Positions 7,920-15,937 of a stretch of 64,000 bases of DNA are shown here, in pieces. The DNA lies in the NCBI RefSeq assembly GCF_030580855.1, contig NZ_JAUQOP010000033.1:1-64000 (forward strand), given 5' to 3'. Numbering within the stretch: the first letter of the stretch is position 1; each line of letters opens with the position of its first letter. The DNA is from Pseudomonas citrullilanati (GTDB lineage Bacteria; Pseudomonadota; Gammaproteobacteria; Pseudomonadales; Pseudomonadaceae). The notes below the pieces were generated by a model, which was not told the origin of the DNA, made no database searches, and was given only the letters and a program-made list of their open reading frames with translations. The position numbers and the translations under genes are program-made.

Positions 7920-9071
7920 TCAATGGGCACCGGCGGCTTTGTTCAGGTCGCTCTCGGCCCACTGGGTGTAGACGCAGGCATCGGCGGTTGCCCAGCGCAC
8001 GCGCACCGGGTCGCCTGCCTTGAGCGGCATGCCGGCGGCGGAAAGGGCCTTGACGGTCATGGCGGTGCCGCCGGACGTCACCACGCTGCACGTCTGGCTT
8101 TCGCCGAGGAACAGCACTTCCACGACCTTGGCCGACACTTCGTTCCAGCCTGCCGCAAGCGGTTGTTGCGCCGCCTGTTCGGTGCTCAGGGCCAGGGCTT
8201 TTTCCGGGCGCACCATCAACAGTACGGCCTGGTCGGCTTGCAGGCCGGCGGTCAGGCGAATCGACAGTGATTGGCCTTCGAAACTCGCCGCCGCGTTGCC
8301 TTGGGCCTTGAGCTTGAGGAAGTTCGAATTGCCGAGGAACGACGCGACGAAGGCATTCGGCGGATTCTGGTAAAGGTCGTAGCCGCTGCCCAGGCCAACG
8401 ATCTTGCCGTGGCTGAAGATGGCGATGCGTTGGGACAGGCGCATGGCTTCTTCCTGGTCGTGGGTGACATAGACGATGGTGATGCCCAGCCGCCGATGCA
8501 GTTGGCGCAGCTCGTCCTGCAGGTCTTCCCGGAGTTTCTTGTCCAGGGCGCCGAGGGGTTCGTCCATCAGCAGGATGCGAGGCTCATAGACCAGCGCCCG
8601 GGCGATCGCCACGCGCTGCTGCTGGCCGCCAGACAGTTGCGAAGGGCGGCGGTGGGCGAATGGTTCCAATTGCACCAGCTTGAGCATGGCGTCGACACGA
8701 CGGTCGCGTTCCGCCGGGGCAAGCTTGCGGATCGCCAGGGGGAAGGCGATGTTGTCGCGTACCGACAGGTGCGGGAACAGCGAGTAGCGCTGGAACACCA
8801 TGCCGATGTCGCGCTTGTGCGGTGGCACGTTGACCAGGGATTTGCCGTCCACCAGGATCTCGCCGCTGCTGGGTGTTTCGAACCCGGCCAGCATCGACAG
8901 GGTGGTGCTCTTGCCCGAGCCGCTGGAACCGAGGAAGGTCAGGAACTCTCCGTCCTGGATCTCCAGGGAAATGCTGTCCACGGCGGCAAAGTCACCGTAG
9001 TGCTTGTTCAGGTCGCGCAGGCTGACCAGGGCCTTGTGGTTCTGTTGTGCGGGGTCTTTGACAGCACTCAT
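7920..9071 (-). CDS. ABC transporter ATP-binding protein (PotA/spermidine-putrescine type)
   Basis: This 383-residue cytoplasmic ATPase energises the importer encoded just upstream. Walker A is GSSGSGKST (about residue 49), the Q-loop is QRYSLFPHLSV, the signature is LSGGQQQRVAIARAL, Walker B is RILLMDEPLGALD, and the switch histidine is in VTHDQEEA. The last third is a TOBE-type regulatory region, as in PotA and iron/polyamine ATPases. The start is well defined by AGGAG six bases before ATG. It is followed by flavin reductase and monooxygenase genes on the same strand, which ties the imported compound to flavin-dependent oxidation. Confidence 0.92.
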   Translation of the reverse strand: MSAVKDPAQQNHKALVSLRDLNKHYGDFAAVDSISLEIQDGEFLTFLGSSGSGKSTTLSMLAGFETPSSGEILVDGKSLVNVPPHKRDIGMVFQRYSLFPHLSVRDNIAFPLAIRKLAPAERDRRVDAMLKLVQLEPFAHRRPSQLSGGQQQRVAIARALVYEPRILLMDEPLGALDKKLREDLQDELRQLHRRLGITIVYVTHDQEEAMRLSQRIAIFSHGKIVGLGSGYDLYQNPPNAFVASFLGNSNFLKLKAQGNAAASFEGQSLSIRLTAGLQADQAVLLMVRPEKALALSTEQAAQQPLAAGWNEVSAKVVEVLFLGESQTCSVVTSGGTAMTVKALSAAGMPLKAGDPVRVRWATADACVYTQWAESDLNKAAGAH

Positions 9072-9088
9072 CGTGTTCTCCTAGGCGC

Positions 9089-9898
9089 TCAGGCGCTGAG
9101 TTCATTGCGCCGGCGCAAGGCGGCGGCGATCACCATCACCAATACCGAGAGGCCGATCAGCAGCGTCGACGCGACGGCGATCACAGGCGTCAGGTCCTGG
9201 CGCAGGGTGGTCCACATCTTGACGGGCAAGGTTTGCAGGGTCGGGCTGGCCATCATCACGCTCAGCACCACCTCGTCCCACGACACCAGGAACGCGAACA
9301 GGGCGCCGGCGACCATGCCCGGGCGAATCGCCGGGAACGTCACCTTGAACACCGCTTGCAGGCGCGAGGCCCCGCAGATCACCGCCGCGTCCTCGATGGA
9401 CTGGTCGAACAGCTTGAGGGAGTTGATGATCGAAATGATGGTGAACGGCAGCGCGACGATGACGTGGCTGACCACGAACGCGAACATCGTCCCGGTGTAG
9501 CCGAGCTTGAGGAACAGCGCATACACCGCCACGGCAATGATCACCAGCGGCACGATCATTGGCAGGGTGAACAGGCCGTAGAGCATCTCCCGCCCGGGGA
9601 AGCGCCCGCGCACCAGGGCGAAAGCCGTCGGCAAACCCAGCGCCACCGCGCAGGCCGTGGTCAACAGGGCGACCTTGAGGCTGGTCAGCGCCGCGCTCAT
9701 CCAGTCCGGGTTGGAAAAGAACTGGCCGTACCACTTGAACGTCCAGCCCGGCGGTGGGAACACCAGCCACTGGGAGGAGCCGAACGACAGCAACACGATG
9801 AACACGATCGGCAACAGCAGGAACAATCCGATCAGGCCGGTGGTGGCGTACAGACCGAAGCGCATGCGCCGGCTCATGGCATTGGGAGTCAGGAGCAT
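9089..9898 (-). CDS. ABC transporter permease (PotC-like)
   Basis: This 269-residue inner-membrane permease has about six hydrophobic helices and the EAA-type loop EDAAVICGASRLQAVFKVTFPAIRPG, written here in two parts: EDAAVICGASRLQAV and FKVTFPAIRPG. It is the second membrane subunit of the importer and begins six bases after the stop of the first permease. The segment LVSWDEVVLSVMM is characteristic of the PotC branch. Substrates in this branch include polyamines, iron complexes, amino-acid derivatives and phosphonates, so the class does not fix the substrate. Confidence 0.9.
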   Translation of the reverse strand: MLLTPNAMSRRMRFGLYATTGLIGLFLLLPIVFIVLLSFGSSQWLVFPPPGWTFKWYGQFFSNPDWMSAALTSLKVALLTTACAVALGLPTAFALVRGRFPGREMLYGLFTLPMIVPLVIIAVAVYALFLKLGYTGTMFAFVVSHVIVALPFTIISIINSLKLFDQSIEDAAVICGASRLQAVFKVTFPAIRPGMVAGALFAFLVSWDEVVLSVMMASPTLQTLPVKMWTTLRQDLTPVIAVASTLLIGLSVLVMVIAAALRRRNELSA

Positions 9899-9904
9899 GA
9901 CGAT

Positions 9905-10831
9905 TTACCTCGCGTGACTGGCGCCGACCGGGGATTCCGGCTGGAGCTTCAGGTAGAAGTAGAACAACACCAGCGTGATGACGACCAGCAACGCGGCGCC
10001 GGCGCTCGCCAGGCCCCAGTTGAGGAACGATTGCACCTGCTGGATGATGAACTCGGGCAGCATCATGTTCTGCGCGCCGCCCAGCAAGGCCGGGGTCACG
10101 TAGTAACCGAGGGACATCACGAACACCATCAGCCCGCCGGAGAACAGCCCTGGCCGGCACAGCGGCAGGAATACCCGGAAGAAGTTGGTCCAGGGACTGG
10201 CGCCGCAGATGGAGCCCGCCTGCAGGATCATCGGGTCGATGGCCTGCATGGTCGCCTGCAACGGCAGGACGATGAACGGAATCATGATGTAGCTCATGCC
10301 GATCACCACGCCAGTGAGGTTGTGCACCATTTCCAGCGGCTGGTCGATGATGCCCATCGCCATCAGGGCCTTGTTGACCACTCCGGAGGCCTGCAACAGC
10401 ACCAGCCAGGAATAGGTCCGGGCCAGCAGGCTGGTCCACATCGACAACAGCACGATGTTCAGGATCCAGCGTCCCCAGCCACGAGGCACCAGGGTGATGG
10501 CCCAGGCCAGGGGGAACCCCAGCAGCAGGCTGAACAGGGTCACCAGCCCGGCCACCGAAAAGGTGTTGAACAGCACCCGGGCATAGGCTGAGTTGGCGAA
10601 CAGTTGCTCATAGTTGCCGAGCCCGGGAACCGGCTCCAATACGCCGCGCAACAGCAGGCCGATCAGCGGCGCCAGGAAGAACAGGCCCAGGAACAGCAGG
10701 GCCGGGGCGAGGTTGCCGAGCCCACGCCAGCGCTGGGCCAGCGACGGGGTTTGCGCAACGACTGCCTTGGCGGTTGCCACGCCGGCGGCGCTGGCAGCGC
10801 CCCCGGCAGCTGGGGTTGCCGTTGCCGACAT
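9905..10831 (-). CDS. ABC transporter permease (PotB-like)
   Basis: This 308-residue inner-membrane permease has an alanine-rich cytoplasmic N-terminus (about 35 residues), then six predicted helices. It carries the EAA loop QAGSICGASPWTNFFRVFLP. It pairs with the PotC-like permease. Two starts are possible. ATG at 10831 lies two bases past the stop of the binding-protein gene. ATG at 10849 adds MAGQIR, overlaps that gene by 16 bases and has a GGTGG-like ribosome site. Both imply translational coupling. The 10831 start is shown, but the choice is uncertain. Confidence 0.88.
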   Translation of the reverse strand: MSATATPAAGGAASAAGVATAKAVVAQTPSLAQRWRGLGNLAPALLFLGLFFLAPLIGLLLRGVLEPVPGLGNYEQLFANSAYARVLFNTFSVAGLVTLFSLLLGFPLAWAITLVPRGWGRWILNIVLLSMWTSLLARTYSWLVLLQASGVVNKALMAMGIIDQPLEMVHNLTGVVIGMSYIMIPFIVLPLQATMQAIDPMILQAGSICGASPWTNFFRVFLPLCRPGLFSGGLMVFVMSLGYYVTPALLGGAQNMMLPEFIIQQVQSFLNWGLASAGAALLVVITLVLFYFYLKLQPESPVGASHAR

Positions 10832-10833
10832 TC

Positions 10834-11859
10834 TTATTTGACCAGCCATTCGTTCCACCGTGTCGCGATGTCCTGACCGTTCTTGGCCCAGTATGCGTAA
10901 TCGAGCGTGATCTGATCCTTGGCATAGGCGGTCGGCAGGTTGGGAGCGAGCACCGAGTCCAGGCGTGCGACGCTGTCGACGTTGACCGGCGCATAGGCGG
11001 TCAGGTTGGAGAAGTCGGCCTGGCCCTTGGCGCTGCTGGCGTGGGCCAGGAACTTCATGGCCGCGGCCTTGTTTTTCGAACCCTTTGGGATGACCAGGAT
11101 GTCGGCCATGACCAGGTTCTGCTTCCAGCTCACGCCGACGGGCGCGCCGTCCTGTTGCAGGGCGTAGACGCGGCCGTTCCAGAATTGGCCCAGGCTGGCT
11201 TCGCCGGAGGCGAGCAATTGTTGGGACTGGGCACCGCCACCCCACCAGACAATATCTTTCTTGATGGTGTCGAGTTTCTTGAAGGCGCGGTCCAGGTCCA
11301 GCGGGTAGAGCTTGTCTTGCGCTACACCGTCGGCCAGCAGGGCCAGTTCCAGCACGCCAGGGCTAGGCCATTTGTACAGTGCGCGCTTGCCGGGAAACGC
11401 CTTGGTGTCGAACAGGGCGGACCAGTCCTGGGGCTTGCCGGAGCCGAGCTTGCCTTCGTTGTAGCCGAGGACGAAAGAGAAGTAGAAGGAGCCGACGCCG
11501 TGGTCGGACACGAAGCGCGGGTCGATCTTGTCCCGTTGGATGACCGAAAAGTCCAGCGGTTCGAGCAAGCCTTCGGCCGCAGCCCGCAAGGCGAAGTCCG
11601 CTTCCACGTCGACTATGTCCCACTGCACGTTGCCGCTCTCGACCATGGCCTTGAGCTTGCCGTAGTCGGTCGGGCCGTCCTGGACCACGGTGATGCCGCT
11701 GGCCTTGCTGAACGGGTCGGCCCAAGCCTGCTTCTGTGCATCCTGGGTGCTGCCGCCCCAGCTGACGAAATTGACGCTCTCAGCCGCCGTCGATGCCTGG
11801 CTGGCAACGCCCAGCAGGCTCGCAAAAAGAACGGCGACTGCACTTTTCTTCAACACCAT
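10834..11859 (-). CDS. ABC transporter periplasmic substrate-binding protein (PotD/ spermidine-putrescine type)
   Basis: This 341-residue binding protein has a clear signal peptide (MVLKKSAVAVLFASLLGVAS, cut near ASTA-AES). The mature protein starts with NFVSWGG, followed by the bacterial extracellular solute-binding family 1/8 pattern. It includes DIVDVEADFALRAAAEGLLE and the ligand-cleft region IVWWGGGAQSQQLLASGEAS. It captures the substrate and leads the operon of importer, reductase and monooxygenase. The ATG at 11859 is preceded by GAGGG at good distance; the longer open frame up to 12051 is not needed. An operator-like inverted repeat lies about 150 bases upstream (12011-12035). Confidence 0.92.
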   Translation of the reverse strand: MVLKKSAVAVLFASLLGVASQASTAAESVNFVSWGGSTQDAQKQAWADPFSKASGITVVQDGPTDYGKLKAMVESGNVQWDIVDVEADFALRAAAEGLLEPLDFSVIQRDKIDPRFVSDHGVGSFYFSFVLGYNEGKLGSGKPQDWSALFDTKAFPGKRALYKWPSPGVLELALLADGVAQDKLYPLDLDRAFKKLDTIKKDIVWWGGGAQSQQLLASGEASLGQFWNGRVYALQQDGAPVGVSWKQNLVMADILVIPKGSKNKAAAMKFLAHASSAKGQADFSNLTAYAPVNVDSVARLDSVLAPNLPTAYAKDQITLDYAYWAKNGQDIATRWNEWLVK

Positions 11860-12010
11860 TTTCACGCCCTCATTGTTGTGTTTATTGAGCGGGCTTGTGT
11901 CTGCCCGCTTATCGGGAGCTTGGGTCCATCGGGTCTTGCGGCTGACCGTGCCAAGGGCGGGTTGAGCGCGCTGTCCCTGCCGGGTGCGCTTGGCTGAAGC
12001 CTTCGGTCTA

Positions 12011-12035
12011 TGGAATATCATATTATGGTATTCCA
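12011..12035 (-). promoter_or_regulatory. Candidate GntR/FCD operator, site 1 (ABC-monooxygenase operon)
   Basis: Read on the minus strand, 12035-12021 is TGGAATACCATAATA. It differs by one base from the first 15 bases of the 16-mer shared by sites 2 and 3. The site is also an inverted repeat, TGGAATA (12011-12017) facing TATTCCA (12029-12035). It precedes the binding-protein gene by about 150 bases. Confidence 0.6.
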
Positions 12036-12107
12036 AGCTTTCTGCAAGCATTTTGCCTGACCGACTATCTGTCCGGGGTGGTTTTTTGTGCCTGTGGCCG
12101 AGCCGGA

Positions 12108-13217
12108 CTACCCGCTAAACGGAATACTTTCCACTACCTCCAGGTCATACCCGGTCAACCCTGCATACTTGAGCGGTGGCCCCAGATGCCGCAGCTTGCC
12201 GACGCCGAGATCCTGGAGAATCTGCGCCCCGGTGCCCACTTCAGAATAGATGCGCGATTGGGAGCGGCTGAACTGCCTGGGCGGCTGGGTGAGATGCGGG
12301 ACGCGTTCGAGCAGCGCCTGGGACGATTCGTGGTTGGCCAACACGACCACCACGCCGCGACCTTCTTCGGCGACCCGTTGCAGGGCCGCCCACAGCGTCC
12401 AGTTGGACGGGCCGTTGTATTCGGCGCCCACCAGGTCCCGTAGCGGGTCGATCACATGCACCCGCACCAGGGTCGGTTCGTCGCGGCGAATATCGCCCAT
12501 GACCATCGCCAGGTGCACGCCGCCCTCGATGCGATCTTCAAAGGTGAACAAGCGGAAGGTGCCGTGCACCGTCGGCAATTCGCGCTCCCCGATGCGCACC
12601 ACGGTGTGCTCGGTGCTCAGGCGGTAGTGGATCAGGTCGGCGATGGTGCCGATCTTGATGCCGTGCTGGCGGGCGAAGATTTCCAGGTCGGGCCGGCGGG
12701 CCATGGTGCCGTCGTCGTTCATCACTTCGACGATGACCGAGGCCGGTGTGAAGCCGGCCAGGCGCGCCAGGTCGCAACCGGCCTCGGTGTGCCCGGCGCG
12801 GGTCAGCACGCCACCTTCCTTGGCACGCAACGGGAAGATATGCCCCGGCTGCACGATGTCGGCGGGGCCGGCATCGACCGCCACTGCGGCCGCGACGGTG
12901 CGGGCCCGATCGGCGGCGGAGATGCCGGTGGTCACGCCCGTGGCGGCTTCGATGGACACCGTGAACGCGGTGCTGAATACACTGCCGTTGCTGGGCACCA
13001 TCTGTTCGAGGCCCAGGCGCTGGCAATGCTCGTCGGTCAGGGTCAGGCAGATCAATCCCCGGGCTTCGCGAGCCATGAAGCTGATGGCCTGAGCGCTGCA
13101 ACAGTCGGCGGCGAGCAGCAGGTCGCCCTCGTTCTCGCGGTCTTCGTCATCCACCAGCAGCACCATCTTGCCCAGGCGGTAGTCTTCGATGATTTCCTGA
13201 ATGCTGTTAAAGGCCAT
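12108..13217 (-). CDS. RibB-type 3,4-dihydroxy-2-butanone 4-phosphate synthase with degenerate GTP cyclohydrolase II half
   Basis: The N-terminal about 205 residues are a complete DHBP synthase, making the four-carbon precursor of riboflavin from ribulose 5-phosphate. It shows DDEDRENEGDLLLAA, the loop SNGSVFSTAFTVSIEA, and the RAGHTEAGCDLARLAG signature. The C-terminal about 160 residues resemble RibA (LPTVHGTFRLFTFEDR, HLAMVMGD, EEGRGVVVVL). The zinc-binding cysteines expected around 'SECLTGD' and 'RCDCG' are absent: the segment reads VHVIDPLRDLVGAEYNGPSN. GTP cyclohydrolase activity is therefore unlikely. Such RibBX-type proteins are known alongside complete rib pathways. Location inside a flavin-enzyme island suggests local flavin supply. 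Start at 13217 is supported by homology (MAFNSIQEII). Confidence 0.88.
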   Translation of the reverse strand: MAFNSIQEIIEDYRLGKMVLLVDDEDRENEGDLLLAADCCSAQAISFMAREARGLICLTLTDEHCQRLGLEQMVPSNGSVFSTAFTVSIEAATGVTTGISAADRARTVAAAVAVDAGPADIVQPGHIFPLRAKEGGVLTRAGHTEAGCDLARLAGFTPASVIVEVMNDDGTMARRPDLEIFARQHGIKIGTIADLIHYRLSTEHTVVRIGERELPTVHGTFRLFTFEDRIEGGVHLAMVMGDIRRDEPTLVRVHVIDPLRDLVGAEYNGPSNWTLWAALQRVAEEGRGVVVVLANHESSQALLERVPHLTQPPRQFSRSQSRIYSEVGTGAQILQDLGVGKLRHLGPPLKYAGLTGYDLEVVESIPFSG

Positions 13218-13260
13218 GGCGGGTTCTCTTCGTGATGGCGTGCTTGATGGAAACAACTTG

Positions 13261-13276
13261 TGGTATACCATAATAC
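13261..13276 (+). promoter_or_regulatory. Candidate GntR/FCD operator, site 2 (ribB / DUF1330 divergent promoters)
   Basis: TGGTATACCATAATAC: a perfect 10-base palindrome TGGTATACCA followed by TAATAC. All 16 bases recur at site 3. It lies in the 80-base gap between divergent ribB and DUF1330 genes, so one bound dimer could act on both. Confidence 0.7.
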
Positions 13277-13297
13277 AAAACAAACCGAGAGGTCACT

Positions 13298-13591
13298 ATG
13301 AAGGCGTACTGGATTGCTCATGTGGATGTCACCGACCTCGATCAATACCGCCAATACACCCAGCGGGCACCGGCGGCGTTTGCCTTGTACGGCGCGCGCA
13401 TGTTGGCCCGGGGCGGGCGCAGCGAGGCCATGGAGGGCAGGCCGACGCCGCAACGCAGCGTAGTGATCGAGTTCGATTCGTACGAGCAGGCGTTGGCCTG
13501 TTATCACTCGCCGCAGTATCAGGAGGCCAAGCGTCACCGCAAGGAAGTGGCCCAGGCCGAAGTGATCATTGTCGAAGGCGTGGCGCCTTGA
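13298..13591 (+). CDS. DUF1330 family protein
   Basis: This 97-residue protein belongs to the DUF1330 group with a dimeric alpha+beta barrel (ferredoxin-like) fold. It shows MKAYWIAHVDVTD at the start, RGGRSEAMEG in the middle, and VVIEFDSYEQALACYHSPQYQEAK toward the end. Members are often found in catabolic gene clusters, but a reaction has not been generally assigned. It is the only plus-strand gene of the island and is divergent from ribB across operator site 2. GAGAGG six bases before the ATG supports the start. Its stop lies six bases from the convergent NUDIX gene. Confidence 0.85.
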   Translation: MKAYWIAHVDVTDLDQYRQYTQRAPAAFALYGARMLARGGRSEAMEGRPTPQRSVVIEFDSYEQALACYHSPQYQEAKRHRKEVAQAEVIIVEGVAP

Positions 13592-13597
13592 GGCCCA

Positions 13598-14161
13598 TCA
13601 GCGGATGAAGTGGATCTTGCCGCTGTCATCGTTACCGATGTAGATGCCATAGACCCCGGCCTGACGCTCCTCGATGTAGCGTTCGAGGATCTGCCGGATG
13701 GCCGGGTAATAGATACTGTCCCAGGGAATGTCTTGCGGGGCGAAGAACTGGCAGGCAAGGGTTTCCGGGCCGAACCGGCCGGTGATCTCCACGGCGACGG
13801 CGCGGAAGATGATGTACACCTCGCTGATCTTCGGCACGCTGAAGATGGAGTAGGGCGAGACGATGTCGGCGCGCACGCCGGTTTCTTCCCAGACTTCCCG
13901 CAGCGCGGCCTGCTCGGTGGTCTCGTTGCCTTCCATGAAACCGGCCGGCAGGGTCCAGGTGCCGGGCCGTGGCGGGATGGCGCGCTGGCAAAGCAGGTAC
14001 TTGCCGTCCTGCTCGATGATGCAGCCGGCAATGATCTTGGGATTGACGTAGTGGATATAGCCACAGCCGTCGCACATCAGCCGCACATGGGTATCGCCCG
14101 CTGGCAGGCGGTGATTGAGGTCACTGCCGCCACACTTTGGACAAAAGCTCGGGCTGAACAT
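13598..14161 (-). CDS. Zinc-ribbon NUDIX hydrolase, possible FAD pyrophosphatase
   Basis: This 187-residue protein starts with a zinc ribbon (CPKCGG near residue 8, CDGCG near residue 32). It continues with NPKIIAGCIIEQDGKYLLCQ and a complete NUDIX box, GFMEGNETTEQAALREVWEE followed by TGV. The order zinc ribbon - PKIIAGCIIE - NUDIX box - PESLxC-like segment resembles, from memory, the plant chloroplast enzyme AtNUDX23, which cleaves FAD to FMN. That activity would fit an FMN-dependent monooxygenase island, but it is inference. Its ATG follows the GntR stop after one base (TGACATG), so the two are coupled. Confidence 0.82.
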   Translation of the reverse strand: MFSPSFCPKCGGSDLNHRLPAGDTHVRLMCDGCGYIHYVNPKIIAGCIIEQDGKYLLCQRAIPPRPGTWTLPAGFMEGNETTEQAALREVWEETGVRADIVSPYSIFSVPKISEVYIIFRAVAVEITGRFGPETLACQFFAPQDIPWDSIYYPAIRQILERYIEERQAGVYGIYIGNDDSGKIHFIR

Positions 14162-14162
14162 G

Positions 14163-14915
14163 TCAGTGGCCTATGCGAGGTTCTTTGAGCGCGATGGGCG
14201 CGGTGATCTCGGGGATGTCACCGGTTTCTTCCTGCTGGCGCTTGAGGTATTCCAGCGCCACCTTGGCCGCCGCGCGCACGTGGTCCACCGACGCCTGGTG
14301 GGCCGCCAGCGGATCGCCGCTCTTGATCGCCTCGACCATGCGCTCCATTTCCTGGTTGCTGGCGCCCCGACGGTTTTCCTGGGACACCGACGTCGCCCGC
14401 AGGTAGCTGATGCGGGCCTGCAATTGCCGCAACTGGGTGGCGGCCACATGGTTGCCGGAGCCTTCGAGCAGCACGTCGTAGAAACCCTGTACCGAATCGA
14501 GCACCTGTTGCAGCTCGCCCTCCTTGAGGGCCTGGCGGTTTTCCTCGAGGGCCCGCTCAAGTGCCTTGATGTCCTTGGCCTTGGCCCGCAGGGTGAACAA
14601 CTGCACGATCAGGCCTTCCAGTACGCAGCGCAGCTCATAGATGTCGCCGGCATCGGCCAGAGTGATGATCGCCACGCGCGGGCCCTTGGCATCGGCGAAC
14701 TCCACCAGGCCTTCGGATTCCAGGTGGCGCAGGGCTTCGCGTACCGACGTCCGGCTCACGCCCAGGCGATCGCACAAGTCGCGCTCGACCAGTCGATCTC
14801 CCGGCAGGAGCTGGAAGTTCATGATGGCGCTTCGCAGTTTATCCAGCACGATCTCGCGCAGGGTAACGGGGTTGCGATTGACCTTGAAGCTGTCGTCGAG
14901 TGGCAGGCGTTTCAT
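14163..14915 (-). CDS. GntR family transcriptional regulator, FadR/FCD type
   Basis: This 250-residue regulator has an N-terminal winged helix (about 20-85, with RDLCDRLGVSRTSVREALRH in the recognition region). The C-terminal all-helical FCD ligand domain begins at ADAGDIYELRCVLEGL and has metal-site-like histidines in NHVAA and SVDHVRAA. FCD regulators sense small organic acids or related metabolites and usually repress the genes around them. It sits within the second operon of the island, after the carboxymuconolactone-decarboxylase gene. It is the only regulator of the cluster and so the likely reader of the three TGGTATACCA sites. A TGGTAT half-site (14929-14934) lies just before its own start. 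Confidence 0.9.
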   Translation of the reverse strand: MKRLPLDDSFKVNRNPVTLREIVLDKLRSAIMNFQLLPGDRLVERDLCDRLGVSRTSVREALRHLESEGLVEFADAKGPRVAIITLADAGDIYELRCVLEGLIVQLFTLRAKAKDIKALERALEENRQALKEGELQQVLDSVQGFYDVLLEGSGNHVAATQLRQLQARISYLRATSVSQENRRGASNQEMERMVEAIKSGDPLAAHQASVDHVRAAAKVALEYLKRQQEETGDIPEITAPIALKEPRIGH

Positions 14916-14973
14916 GGGGTCCGCTCTGTGGTATGGCTGTCCATGCCCAACGGGCAACATCTGCACGTTCAGG

Positions 14974-15378
14974 TCAAACAGCCGAAGGTTGACTGGAGGC
15001 CTCGGCATCGGCTTCGGCGAAGGCTTCACGGGCAAGCCGGAAACTGTCTACCGCCGCGGGAACGCCGCAATAGATGCCGACCTGAAGCAAAATTTCGCGT
15101 ATTTGCTCACGACTCAAGCCGTTACGCAAGGCGCCACGCACATGCAACTTGAGTTCGTGCGGGCGATTGAGCGCCGAGATCATCGCCAGGTTGATCATGC
15201 TGCGCTCCTTGAGCGACAGGCCTTCGCGTCCCCAGACGTGACCCCAACAGTATTCGGTCACCAGGTCCTGAAGCGGCCGGGTGAAGTCGTCGGCGTTCTC
15301 GATGGCGCGCCTGACGTAGGCCTCGCCGAGCACCTGGGTGCGGATCCGGAGGCCCTGTTCGTACTGGTCGTTGCTCAT
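14974..15378 (-). CDS. Carboxymuconolactone decarboxylase family protein
   Basis: This 134-residue protein resembles PcaC, gamma-carboxymuconolactone decarboxylase. It has the start QYEQGLRIRTQVLGEAYV, the pattern EYCWGHVWGREGLSLKERSM, then ALNRPHELKLHVRGALRNG and GVPAAVDSFRLAREAF. The length equals that of PcaC. No other protocatechuate genes (pcaB, pcaD, pcaIJ) are nearby, so it probably acts on a pathway-specific lactone or as an uncharacterised decarboxylase/isomerase. The operon position is 61 bases after flavin reductase 2 and 58 bases before the GntR gene. Confidence 0.85.
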   Translation of the reverse strand: MSNDQYEQGLRIRTQVLGEAYVRRAIENADDFTRPLQDLVTEYCWGHVWGREGLSLKERSMINLAMISALNRPHELKLHVRGALRNGLSREQIREILLQVGIYCGVPAAVDSFRLAREAFAEADAEASSQPSAV

Positions 15379-15439
15379 CGTGGCATGCTCCCAAAATTGT
15401 CTGCCGGCCCCACGTCGGCGCCTGTGGGGCGTGTCGCCA

Positions 15440-15925
15440 TCAGGCGAGAGTGGGCAGGGCGCCGAGCTTGCCCTTGTGGTAGATCATCGGCGTGACCGGT
15501 TGCTCGGGCAGGATCAGGTGTTTCACCGCACCGACGATGATGGCGTGGTCGCCGCCGTCGTACTCGCGCCACAGTTCGCACTCGATGATCGCCGTGGCCT
15601 TGGCCAGGATCGGGTTGCCAAGGGCACTCAGGTGCCAATCGATGCCGTTGGCCTTGTCCTTGCCTTTGCCGGCGAAGGCGTAGGCTTCGGCGGTCTGGTC
15701 GGCGGACAGCAAGTGGATTGCGAACTGCTTGCTGTCACGCAGGATCGGGTAGGTGTCGGAGGCGTAGTTGGGGCAGAACAGCACCAGCGCCGGGTCGATC
15801 GACAGGGCGCTGAACGCGCTGGCGGTGATGCCGACGATGCTCCCTTCCGGGTCCAGGGTCGTGACCACGGTGACGCCGGACGGGAAGGAGCCCATGACTT
15901 CTTTGTAAATGCCGGGTTCGATCAT
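15440..15925 (-). CDS. Flavin reductase family protein (RutF/HpaC type), copy 2
   Basis: This 161-residue flavin reductase is a paralogue of the one at 7397-7882. It conserves FPSGVTVVTT, GITASAFSALSIDPALVLFC and GGDHAIIVGAV. It starts 12 bases after the aldehyde dehydrogenase stop, and its Shine-Dalgarno TAGGAG includes that stop codon, so translation is coupled. No flavin monooxygenase lies in this second operon, so it may serve the monooxygenase of the first operon or an enzyme encoded elsewhere. Differences between copies sit mainly in the region 24-31 and the C-terminal 20 residues. Confidence 0.9.
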   Translation of the reverse strand: MIEPGIYKEVMGSFPSGVTVVTTLDPEGSIVGITASAFSALSIDPALVLFCPNYASDTYPILRDSKQFAIHLLSADQTAEAYAFAGKGKDKANGIDWHLSALGNPILAKATAIIECELWREYDGGDHAIIVGAVKHLILPEQPVTPMIYHKGKLGALPTLA

Positions 15926-15937
15926 TTTTCAGGACTC

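Noticed and set aside
13595..14161. NUDIX gene as NudC
   Set aside because: It has a zinc ribbon and NUDIX box but lacks the SQPWPFP signature and is too short; the true NudC is at 45297-46127.
14974..15378. Protocatechuate branch (pcaC) assignment
   Set aside because: The family fits, but no other pca gene is nearby and the operon context is a flavin-dependent pathway.
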